DNA of 38,775 nucleotides from positions 1 to 38,775 of the IMG/VR virus record IMGVR_UViG_3300037486_000048; one strand, written 5' to 3'. The position numbers and the translations under genes are program-made. The first letter of the stretch is position 1; each line of letters begins with the position of its first letter. This DNA comes from a virus. Below the pieces are notes generated by a model. That model worked only from the letters and a program-made list of their open reading frames with translations, searched no databases and had not been told where the DNA came from. Below, in pieces: positions 19,985-27,867 of this stretch.

Positions 19985-21463
19985 CTAGAACTCCTTCAAC
20001 TTCAGGACCACGAATTCCGCACGCCTCAATGCTTCCGGTGCCGTGCCACACGCGGGTCCAAGTCCGTTGGCGGCGGCAATCTGAGTGAAGTGCTGTAACT
20101 CGTACGTCTCCGAGCCTGACATGATCTGGATTCGGCCACGCACGTTGAGAATCAGCGTGTCTCCAGACGTCGAAGCCGAGATTCCGTATTGGCCGACCAG
20201 TTCTGTACTCGGTCCAGTATCGACTCGGCGCAGGCGAAGTTGCGTATCCCCGACGCTCTTGCAGATAGACCACGCCTCAAACTCGTACAGGCCGGGACCA
20301 AGGGTGAAGCGATCTAGTAGGGCATCGCTGCTGCTGGTGATCGAGATAATCGAAAGCGGATCCGAGCGAGCCGTCCACTGCTTTCTCGTAACCCAGTCGG
20401 CGGTCGTTCCGTTCTCGTTGGAAACCGTGTAGTAGTGTGCGCTTCCAATGAGACCAGGGATCTGCGCGGCATGAAGTCCATCAACCATGTCGGAGTTTAG
20501 GTCGGTGCATACGGTCCCCGTGCTGATTGGTATTTCGGTTGTTCCGGTGCCAGCATGCCGCCCATCCAACTTGTCCGCATTCAGGTTCGTGCATACCGTT
20601 CCGTTGCTAATGGGTATTGCTCCGCTGCCGTTGCCGCTAGAATAGCCGTCCAGTAAATCAGCATTCAGGTTCGTGCACTTCGTCGCGTTGCTGACCGGGA
20701 TCTGCCCGGCGCTGTTTCCTGCGGCCTTCCCGTCAAGCGTATCCGCGTCGAGCGATCCAGCCGTGAACGTGCCCGTCACGGTAAGGTTCCCACCCACCGT
20801 CGTCGCTCCACCACCAGCTTGCAGGGCAAGCGTACCCTCAGTCGATCCGGTCGTATACTTGCTGATGCCGCTGGTAATCGCCTCAAGCCGATTCCCGCTA
20901 GACGGTCCGATCTTCAAGACAGATGACAGGACTTCTATCGCGCCGGTAATCGTCCCCGTGAAAGTCGGGTTGCTAGCGGGCGCGATGCCAAGTGCGGTTG
21001 CCCACGTTTCCATCCCCGAAGTTCCGGTGTAGTGACGCCCGAGTTCGAACCATACCCCGTTGGTCTCGTTGTCGGACATCCGCATCAGGAACATGCAGTC
21101 ATCCCTGGTGCATTCCATCGACTTCTTGCCTAGCGTTTCGATGCGCCCGTTCCCGGTGGACGCTCCTTCAATCGTGATCACCGATGACGCATGATGGGCG
21201 CGGATACAAACGACGTGCCCAACGCGAGCCGCAGTCCCGAGGTTGCGCAAGGTCGCGTCTCCAATCCCGCGCGGCGACTTTTCAATCGTATGGTACGGTC
21301 CGGTAACCTGCACTCCGTAGCTCTCGACCATAAGCGCCGTTGCGGGCCACGCAGCCCCGCCGAAGCACGTCTGCGCTTGCGTATTCAGCGTCTCCAGGGC
21401 TGCCGCCAATGCCTCCGCAGACACGGCCCCGGTGATGACTCCGTATACTGGGAATTCAGCCAT
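19985..21463 (-). CDS. Tail fibre protein with 28-residue LDG repeats (492 aa)
   Basis: The N-terminal part (MAEFPVYGVITGAVSAEALA, then VGHVVCIRAHHASSVITIEG) probably attaches to the tail tip. Residues about 180-240 look like fibre shaft (TGTITGAIEV, TVGGNLTVTGTFTAGSLDAD). Three and a half 28-residue repeats follow, of the kind LNADLLDGYSSGNGSGAIPI and LNADKLDGRHAGTGTTEIPI, a well-known tail-fibre module. The last ~150 residues form the beta-rich tip that would bind the receptor. It lies directly after the gpJ-like gene, the usual place for side fibres. Confidence 0.8.
   Translation of the reverse strand: MAEFPVYGVITGAVSAEALAAALETLNTQAQTCFGGAAWPATALMVESYGVQVTGPYHTIEKSPRGIGDATLRNLGTAARVGHVVCIRAHHASSVITIEGASTGNGRIETLGKKSMECTRDDCMFLMRMSDNETNGVWFELGRHYTGTSGMETWATALGIAPASNPTFTGTITGAIEVLSSVLKIGPSSGNRLEAITSGISKYTTGSTEGTLALQAGGGATTVGGNLTVTGTFTAGSLDADTLDGKAAGNSAGQIPVSNATKCTNLNADLLDGYSSGNGSGAIPISNGTVCTNLNADKLDGRHAGTGTTEIPISTGTVCTDLNSDMVDGLHAAQIPGLIGSAHYYTVSNENGTTADWVTRKQWTARSDPLSIISITSSSDALLDRFTLGPGLYEFEAWSICKSVGDTQLRLRRVDTGPSTELVGQYGISASTSGDTLILNVRGRIQIMSGSETYELQHFTQIAAANGLGPACGTAPEALRRAEFVVLKLKEF
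20480..20757 (-). repeat. 84-bp tandem coding repeats in the tail fibre gene
   Basis: Three full units and one partial unit of 28 codons each encode LDADTLDG, LNADLLDG, LNADKLDG and LNSDMVDG frames with an IPVSN/IPISN segment between. They likely extend the fibre by a fixed step per unit. Confidence 0.7.
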
Positions 21464-21465
21464 CG

Positions 21466-24400
21466 TCAGATCCCCCGTACTTTGACGTCCACTATTCCGT
21501 CCGTCTGGCTGCCGTCTTTGTCGTATCCCCTGATCGTGGGGCCGGATGTTGACTTCCCGGTCACCCTGACAAATGCGAGGTCTGTTCCTGCGGTGGTTTC
21601 GTCGCAGATGACCGGAGTAACGTCTATGATTCTATCGTACGTCTTAGACAGCGGAACCGTGGTGTCTCCAGAAGAAAGGACTGGAATGTCCGTCACGGTC
21701 TCGGTGACCCACGCCGCCTCCACGGTCAACCCAATTTCCTCAAGTGCTGGGCGTACGGCCATTGATTGCGGAATCTTCACGCGAACGTACAGGTTATCAT
21801 ACCCGTCCACGAATGGCTTGAGAGGCAGCCGGGCTGGGAATGGAATGTCCCACTGGTAGGTGGGATACTCGGTTCGCGTGTACGATACGTGAACGTCTCC
21901 GTACGCCGTGAAGCCAAGGTGTAGGAACTTGTCGATGCCATCTCCGTCTAGAAGGTTCTTGAGCGACATCGTCTCTCCGGTCGTGAATAGATACTCGACC
22001 GGACCATATCGCTCACCCACGGGCCAGAACGGGTCGCTCATGTTGGCGGGCCAGATCGGTTGTCCCATATCATCGGGCCAGATGGGATTGCTCCATCCAC
22101 TTCCGAGTTCCTCTCCGACAAGGCACCCATCTAGCGGATCCATGGGATCGTTCAGTACTACCCCGCTCACGATGGTTCCGATCCTATCCCACTCACTGTC
22201 CACGCTGACGAACTGCGACGGTATCAGGAGTGGCCAGAGGGTCGAGTCTACGTAGTCCATGTTTAGCGGAGCAGTATCGAACTGAATCTTCGCGGCATTC
22301 TCGCTCTCTCGCCCGCCCGTATCTACGGCCTTGACCAGGATGGTCAACGTCGAGTTGGACGGAAGCGCCATCATGGGGAACTCCGGCTTGGCGATTAGGC
22401 CGTCATGCGCGGCGATGGCATCGTCCCAAGTATCGGACGGCCCGGTGTGGTATCGCAGGTGGAATCCTGCTAGATCGAGGGGCGGACTCGGATAGGTCCA
22501 CCGGACCAGCTGGTGATCCTCGACGTAAACGTTCTCAACGTCGGGCGGTAAGCTGGTCTTGCCGATCACGGTCATTGGGCCGTATCCAACCCAGTCGCCC
22601 GGAACGTGATGCGTGGAGATCGTCCTTACGCGAAGATCGTACTCGGCCCCATCGTCTACGTTCGCGATGGTAACCCAGGCGGGCATTCCGTCGAATGCCG
22701 GAACTCGCTCCCATGCGTACGCCATGTCTTCTGAGTGGTGCCGGTACTGAACTTCTGTCCAGCGGACTTCTCCGCGCTGTTGGTGCGTTTCATACGACAG
22801 CGAGATTGCTATGCAGCTAATCAGAGTCCCGTCCGAAGCCCTCTCCATGACGGACTCGTCCGACTTGACGGATGAGATGATTGGTTTCGGCGGAGGGTAG
22901 TTCCTCTGATTCGGCGGGCGCGTCACGCACGACTCATACTCCGGGATCGGCCCCTCGTCGTGCACCTCTGGAGCGTGCAGAACGCCAGTAATCTCCGCGC
23001 CCAGGCGAGAGTTGGGAACGATCTCCTTGACTGTCAGCAAGACCCGCTCCTCTGACCGATTGCCAAAGACTACCAAGTCGCCAACCTGCGGAAATGCCTC
23101 GGCGTCGTGTTCGATGGGATCGACGAACAGTATCTGCGTCCACGTATCCTCGCCGGGATTGTAGACGTCTAGCTGTATCTCCTCGCCAACGTGCCCGGCG
23201 TTCGTTAGCGTGATGCGGACGCCATAGTTGCCCAGCACCTCCATCGGGAAGCCATTGTCAACTATGATGCCCGAGTAATCTAAGCTCTCGTCCTTGATGA
23301 CTGACACGATGCGGGCCGACGTAATGCCGTACAGAGCGTCGTCGAAGTTGACGCCGATCAGGTTCCCGCGCTGGCAGCCGATCCATTGCGGCCCGGTTTC
23401 AAACGTTGTCAGGACCGCCCGCTGCTGCTCGCACTTCATCTGGTAGCGGACGTGCTTGTAGACGGCCTCGTACGTGTCCAGTCCGTGACACTCCATCTCC
23501 TCTACGTAGCGCGCTGGGAGATTGCCGTCTCCACCGGCCATGCTGTATCCGTCGCGGTAGACAACGATCTCGTCGTCGACCCAGTCGTACAGGCTATTCT
23601 TGAACTTCGACCGTATCGCGTGCGGAGCCTCCGTGAACATGCGCCGCGCGCGATAGTTGGAACACGTCCGAGATGCAAACGTGCATACCGCCACCGTCTG
23701 CGGGCGGTCCATGACGACGCTGATCTTCCCGTCGTTCTCCCCGTAGAACGCGCGCCCGCAAGATAGGATCAGCTTCGCCAGGTCCCGAACGCTGCGGAAC
23801 GTGTCGCAGTAGTAGTTGAACGTGTATCCCTTCTCGGTGCAGTCGTCCGCGAACTCCAGGATTCGGTCGTTGTCTATCAGGTCGGAGTCAATGTCGAGGG
23901 CACCTGCGTCATCGCGGAGAACAGACGCGTAGGCCCATCCAGGATTCGAGGCGTTATCGGCAGAGGGCGACGTCCAGCCAGATCCGGTCCACGCTGGAAA
24001 CATCGCGGAGGCGATGACTGATACGTTTCCCGAAGCGGAGTTTCCAACGTACTCGCTTGGAATCCTCAGCGTCATCGTCGCGTACTGCTTGGCATTGGTC
24101 CCGAAGCGAGAAACCTTGTCGATCAGAACCGGATCTTCGGCGTGCATGCTACGAAGGGTCGTCCAGACGGGCCACGCACTACCATCCGTTTCGAGATTCC
24201 GGTAGTCGCTGCCGGATCCAGTACCGCCGATGTATCGCACGATGAGCTTGACCTGGAACCCGGTATTGTCGATGTCGGTATACTCGGGCCACGTCTCATC
24301 AATCATTGCCCGCGTGACGCGGACGGTCATCGTATACGGCTTCTTCTGCAACGTGGAAAGGGTCCAGACGGCATCGTCATTGTACCCGGTCCCGTCCTTG

Positions 24401-25413
24401 ACGGTCTTGAAAACGGAGAACAGCGGGCCGGGGGCCATCTTGACTTGGTACGTGCAGCGTAGCGTTCGCGGGCTATCGTCCACGTAGTAGACGTACCCAC
24501 TCGGATAGTTGATGATGATGTCAATGGCATCGACGTTCGCGGACGTTCGATAGCTTGTCGGAACTTCCCAGCCTTCGGGATGTCCCTGCCCGTTATGATC
24601 AATCGTCGCGCCGACGGACTTGTCGAATACCTGCTGCGCGTAGAGCCTTCGCGGGGTCTCGTCCCAGGACCATCCCTGCCTGATTTCCATGTCGTGAACT
24701 GGATCGAATGCGTCGATGGATGACAGGGGGGTGTCGCCGATCTTCACCGAATCCGTTTCTATGTTCACCGGCGCGTAGCTGATGGCGAACATCATGACGT
24801 GCCAGCTCTTGGTCCCATTCCATTCCACGTATGGCTGCGCGGCGTACTTGGGGAAGATGCGCATGCGGCCGAATAGACGAGGCCACGCACCGAACTCCGT
24901 GATCGCGTTCGACGCTCCACCGAACGACGCGTTGAACGTCGGTTCCTTCTCTGGATCGTGGAGTGGAACGAGTTGGCTAACCGCGTGCTTGCCCGCCCAT
25001 GACATCGCGGCGAACGACGCAACTGTCGCCGCCTTGATCGACCACGCGCCAGCGTAGAAACCGCCCTTCGTGAGACCCGTTAGCGCCAGATTCCCGAGGC
25101 CGGGTGCAAACATGACCGCGCCCAACTGGACGGCCATCATCAGCATCTGGCTCGTCTTGCGCTTCGACGCATCACTTCCACCGGCCGGGCAGTACCGGAC
25201 CAGCAGGTGATCGCCCTCGCTCACAACGCGCGACTTCCAGCGGTTCCGCACGACGGGGATGCCATTCAGCACGACCGAGATCGTCACCCACGGTTCCGCC
25301 ATCGGCAACGTTAGCAGGATGTCCTCGACCGTCCGCCCTGACTGGACGTATCTCGTTTCGTGGTCCAGCCCGAAGGGCTTCAGCGCAGTCGTCAAGACGG
25401 CGGATTCGGCCAT
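21466..25413 (-). CDS. gpJ-like tail tip / host specificity protein with gpI-like N-terminus
   Basis: A 1315-residue protein, the largest here. The first ~80 residues (EDILLTLPMAEPWVTISVVL, then SRVVSEGDHLLVRYCPAGG) resemble the ubiquitin-like fold of lambda gpI. A hydrophobic stretch follows (MLMMAVQLGAVMFAPGLGNL), as in tail tip proteins that reach the membrane. Residues about 480-720 match the central phage tail hub region (DSDLIDNDRILEFADDCTEK, LAKLILSCGRAFYGENDGKI). One or two fibronectin-III-like domains follow (SYETHQQRGEVRWTEVQYRH, ENVYVEDHQLVRWTYPSPP). It should form the tail tip hub and contact the receptor. Its ATG overlaps the peptidase stop (TGATG). Confidence 0.85.
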   Translation of the reverse strand: MAESAVLTTALKPFGLDHETRYVQSGRTVEDILLTLPMAEPWVTISVVLNGIPVVRNRWKSRVVSEGDHLLVRYCPAGGSDASKRKTSQMLMMAVQLGAVMFAPGLGNLALTGLTKGGFYAGAWSIKAATVASFAAMSWAGKHAVSQLVPLHDPEKEPTFNASFGGASNAITEFGAWPRLFGRMRIFPKYAAQPYVEWNGTKSWHVMMFAISYAPVNIETDSVKIGDTPLSSIDAFDPVHDMEIRQGWSWDETPRRLYAQQVFDKSVGATIDHNGQGHPEGWEVPTSYRTSANVDAIDIIINYPSGYVYYVDDSPRTLRCTYQVKMAPGPLFSVFKTVKDGTGYNDDAVWTLSTLQKKPYTMTVRVTRAMIDETWPEYTDIDNTGFQVKLIVRYIGGTGSGSDYRNLETDGSAWPVWTTLRSMHAEDPVLIDKVSRFGTNAKQYATMTLRIPSEYVGNSASGNVSVIASAMFPAWTGSGWTSPSADNASNPGWAYASVLRDDAGALDIDSDLIDNDRILEFADDCTEKGYTFNYYCDTFRSVRDLAKLILSCGRAFYGENDGKISVVMDRPQTVAVCTFASRTCSNYRARRMFTEAPHAIRSKFKNSLYDWVDDEIVVYRDGYSMAGGDGNLPARYVEEMECHGLDTYEAVYKHVRYQMKCEQQRAVLTTFETGPQWIGCQRGNLIGVNFDDALYGITSARIVSVIKDESLDYSGIIVDNGFPMEVLGNYGVRITLTNAGHVGEEIQLDVYNPGEDTWTQILFVDPIEHDAEAFPQVGDLVVFGNRSEERVLLTVKEIVPNSRLGAEITGVLHAPEVHDEGPIPEYESCVTRPPNQRNYPPPKPIISSVKSDESVMERASDGTLISCIAISLSYETHQQRGEVRWTEVQYRHHSEDMAYAWERVPAFDGMPAWVTIANVDDGAEYDLRVRTISTHHVPGDWVGYGPMTVIGKTSLPPDVENVYVEDHQLVRWTYPSPPLDLAGFHLRYHTGPSDTWDDAIAAHDGLIAKPEFPMMALPSNSTLTILVKAVDTGGRESENAAKIQFDTAPLNMDYVDSTLWPLLIPSQFVSVDSEWDRIGTIVSGVVLNDPMDPLDGCLVGEELGSGWSNPIWPDDMGQPIWPANMSDPFWPVGERYGPVEYLFTTGETMSLKNLLDGDGIDKFLHLGFTAYGDVHVSYTRTEYPTYQWDIPFPARLPLKPFVDGYDNLYVRVKIPQSMAVRPALEEIGLTVEAAWVTETVTDIPVLSSGDTTVPLSKTYDRIIDVTPVICDETTAGTDLAFVRVTGKSTSGPTIRGYDKDGSQTDGIVDVKVRGI

Positions 25414-25841
25414 CAGATCCTCGACCTGTGACGAAGGACACCCTCGATGCGGTGGTTCCAGGACATCCGACTCGCGTCGTCGATGCGCGACTTGATTCCG
25501 TCGTCAAGCGTGTGCAGGAACATCGGCGGCTTGACGAAGATGCCGCAATGTGCGCCCCTGCTTCCCGCGCGCAGGCGTAGAAGATCGAACGGTCGGCGGT
25601 CGGCCACCGGAATCCAGTCGGGAGTGGAAGTCTGCTCGGAGTCCATCAGCGCGGCAATCTCGTCCTCGTCTGCTGCGTTCATATAGTCGTCCACGTAGGA
25701 CGGTAGTTCGACTCCGAGCAGGTCCTTGAATGCCAGGAACACGATGCCCCAACAGTCGGCCCCTGCGCGACTACGCCCACGCTCCACGAACGGAACGTCT
25801 ACGAGCGGTGCCCATGCCGCGCACTCGGGACCGAGTATCAT
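25413..25841 (-). CDS. NlpC/P60 cell wall peptidase, gpK-like tail tip protein (142 aa)
   Basis: The catalytic Cys30 is in RAGADCWGIVFLAFKD, the signature of NlpC/P60 enzymes, with His98 in GAHCGIFV and a further His110 in MFLHTLDD. The length is that of the bare peptidase domain; the JAB half found in lambda gpK is absent. It presumably cleaves peptidoglycan stem peptides during DNA entry. It directly precedes the gpJ-like gene, as in lambda. Confidence 0.85.
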   Translation of the reverse strand: MILGPECAAWAPLVDVPFVERGRSRAGADCWGIVFLAFKDLLGVELPSYVDDYMNAADEDEIAALMDSEQTSTPDWIPVADRRPFDLLRLRAGSRGAHCGIFVKPPMFLHTLDDGIKSRIDDASRMSWNHRIEGVLRHRSRI

Positions 25842-25845
25842 GGAC

Positions 25846-26934
25846 TTACGGCCTCCCGATTACGAGATACCAGACCGTGTGCCCCCCGCTCGTCATGGAC
25901 ACAGCCGGGTAGCGCGTGATCTGCACCTGCTTCGATCCGACCACGCGCGCATTGATGATAGCCGAGCCAGCCACACTATTTAGCGGATGATCGACCCACC
26001 CGCAAATCACCAGATCCCCCGTCACCGCGCCAGACTTCCAGGCCGTCACAAGTGTATCGCCCGCCGCCTCGCCTATCTCCGCCGTGCCGTAGATCGAAGA
26101 GTCGGGGTCGAATGGAAACAGCGCGGTCGGGAGAACGGCCGTCGCATCGCTCGATCCGTCGCCCTTGAGGATGTAGCCGTTGGCGAGCGTGGGGAGTTCC
26201 GCCCAGGTATCCCACTCGGTATCGAGCGTGGCCTCGCCGGACAGGGACAGGGCCTCGATCAGGTCGCTCGTTCCATCATCCCATCTTGTCGTTCCGACGC
26301 GGACGATGACGCCGCCTTTCATGTCGACGTCCTCCCACACGTGGAGGCTGTCGACGTCCGCGACGATGGCCCTGAGCGTGTCGCAGAACAGGGTGTCCGG
26401 GTCCACGCGCGGGAGCGTGTAGATCGTGCCGGAGGTCGCGAGGAGCATTGTCGGGGTGATAGAGCCGCTAGGGAGTGCTACGGACGTGGCAACGCTAAGC
26501 GTATCGACAACAATCGTGTCGGACTCCACCCGCGAGAATGCGTACGTTGACTCGGGATCCATGCCGCTAGGCGGGAAAGTCGGCCCAGCTGCACAGAATG
26601 AGTCCAGAACGCACCAGCTGGTGGAAGTATCATAGAACCATACTGCATAGCAGCCCGTGGGTACTGCCAAGCACCATCGCGTGCCAGACGTTTCCCCGGC
26701 TGGTACCAACTCAAACCCACCACCCGTCGTATCAGCCAACAGGAGATTGTAGGCATACGCTCGCGTGGATCCGCTAATATCCGCGATGGTAACGTAGTCA
26801 GCGCGATACATCTTCCACCAAGACTTGCCATGCGGAATCAATGACGCATCCCAATCCGCCAGAGTGGTTGCGGCAAGTACGAGGAGTACCAACCCGAAGG
26901 CACAACGCGTAGCGGTACGAACCCTGTTCGTCAT
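25846..26934 (-). CDS. Fibre-like protein with an N-terminal signal peptide (362 aa)
   Basis: The N-terminus is a textbook Sec signal: basic MTNRVRTATRCAF, hydrophobic GLVLLVLAATTLA, likely cut before DWD. The mature part is beta-rich, with four Cys in residues 85-120 (RWCLAVPTGCYAVWFYDT, SWCVLDSFCAAG), then fibre-like text (SVALPSGSITPTMLLATSGT, GYILKGDGSSDATAVLPTAL). The start overlaps the DUF1833 gene stop (ATGA), so it is an integral gene of the tail tip operon. A signal peptide on a tail-module protein is unusual. A periplasmic or surface protein such as a receptor blocker is an alternative. Confidence 0.75.
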   Translation of the reverse strand: MTNRVRTATRCAFGLVLLVLAATTLADWDASLIPHGKSWWKMYRADYVTIADISGSTRAYAYNLLLADTTGGGFELVPAGETSGTRWCLAVPTGCYAVWFYDTSTSWCVLDSFCAAGPTFPPSGMDPESTYAFSRVESDTIVVDTLSVATSVALPSGSITPTMLLATSGTIYTLPRVDPDTLFCDTLRAIVADVDSLHVWEDVDMKGGVIVRVGTTRWDDGTSDLIEALSLSGEATLDTEWDTWAELPTLANGYILKGDGSSDATAVLPTALFPFDPDSSIYGTAEIGEAAGDTLVTAWKSGAVTGDLVICGWVDHPLNSVAGSAIINARVVGSKQVQITRYPAVSMTSGGHTVWYLVIGRP

Positions 26935-27509
26935 TCGTCATTCCCTCCGAAGGCTAGTGGTCCGTAGGCTGGCTCAGCACCCGCACCTGCCCCGCCACCA
27001 TCGTATTCCTCTCCAGTCCACGTGGATCCCGGCGGGATGGATGCGAAGATCCCTGGCGCATTCCACGGGGCCATGGCATCGGCTGGATACATCCTCTGCT
27101 GGAACTGCGCCATTCCGAACGACGCTTGCAGCGCGTTGCGATCCCATGATGTAGACAGGAGAGTGGACGGTATTGTCTGCATTTCGATCACGTCAGGAGC
27201 AGACACTCGCACGCAGTACGCTGTCACGGTAGCTGGAGACGAGATCGACATGATCGCCGCGCTATACTCGCGGCTGATGTTCGGCAGGCGCAACTGCCCG
27301 CCGAATGGCTCGTCCTCCTTGTCTGCCGTCCAGGGAAACTCAAACCGCACGGGCTGGTAGGTATCCCCGTCCGACGTGATCGCCTCCGTGTGGTTCGTGA
27401 CCAGGATGGGCGCGGCAAGGTCGTCATGCTCGACGCGCAGCAGAATCGCAATCGGCTCCTCGGACCGCTCGGCGTACAGCGCGAGCTTCATGTCGTCGGT
27501 GATCGGCAT
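26931..27509 (-). CDS. DUF1833-type minor tail protein, gpL position (192 aa)
   Basis: PIAILLRVEHDDLAAPILVT, NHTEAITSDGDTYQPVRFEF and GGQLRLPNISREYSAAIMSI are characteristic of the DUF1833 phage family, whose members sit between tape measure and NlpC/P60 genes. It is likely a tail tip component equivalent to lambda gpL. The last ~45 residues are Gly/Ala/Pro-rich (GGGAGAGAEPAYGPLAFGG) and probably flexible. Confidence 0.75.
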   Translation of the reverse strand: MPITDDMKLALYAERSEEPIAILLRVEHDDLAAPILVTNHTEAITSDGDTYQPVRFEFPWTADKEDEPFGGQLRLPNISREYSAAIMSISSPATVTAYCVRVSAPDVIEMQTIPSTLLSTSWDRNALQASFGMAQFQQRMYPADAMAPWNAPGIFASIPPGSTWTGEEYDGGGAGAGAEPAYGPLAFGGNDE

Positions 27510-27510
27510 G

Positions 27511-27867
27511 CTAGGTGATCCGCTTCATCGTGAAGTACGCCATCCACGCATCGGGTCCGACCTTCCTGTACCGGATCCTCCCGACGAACATCCAATCTTC
27601 GGTTTCGCCTGTCTCGGGATCGGGATGTTCGAAGGACAGCGTTCCGTACGACAGGTCGTCCTCGTACCAGTCTCGGAACGTGGCTAGTGCGGTGCTGGTC
27701 ATCGCCAACTGCATCGAGCAGTCTCTAGGAACCAGCGTTCCTACGGCCCGACGCATCGGTGGTCCAATGTCAGGCTGGAACTCCACGTATCCGACCGGCA
27801 GTTCTAGTTCGTGCCCATCCAGTAGCGTCGCCTCGGATACTCCAGAGGGCCACACTACGTCTGCCAT
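27511..27867 (-). CDS. Minor tail protein, gpM-like position (118 aa)
   Basis: The protein is beta-rich: ELELPVGYVEFQPDIGPPMR, DCSMQLAMTSTALATFRDWY, YGTLSFEHPDPETGETEDWM and FVGRIRYRKVGPDAWMAYFT. This pattern, a strand pair, a helix ending FRDWYE and a final beta-hairpin, is usual for small gpM-like or distal-tail proteins after the tape measure. Its ATG directly abuts the tape measure stop. Confidence 0.7.
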   Translation of the reverse strand: MADVVWPSGVSEATLLDGHELELPVGYVEFQPDIGPPMRRAVGTLVPRDCSMQLAMTSTALATFRDWYEDDLSYGTLSFEHPDPETGETEDWMFVGRIRYRKVGPDAWMAYFTMKRIT

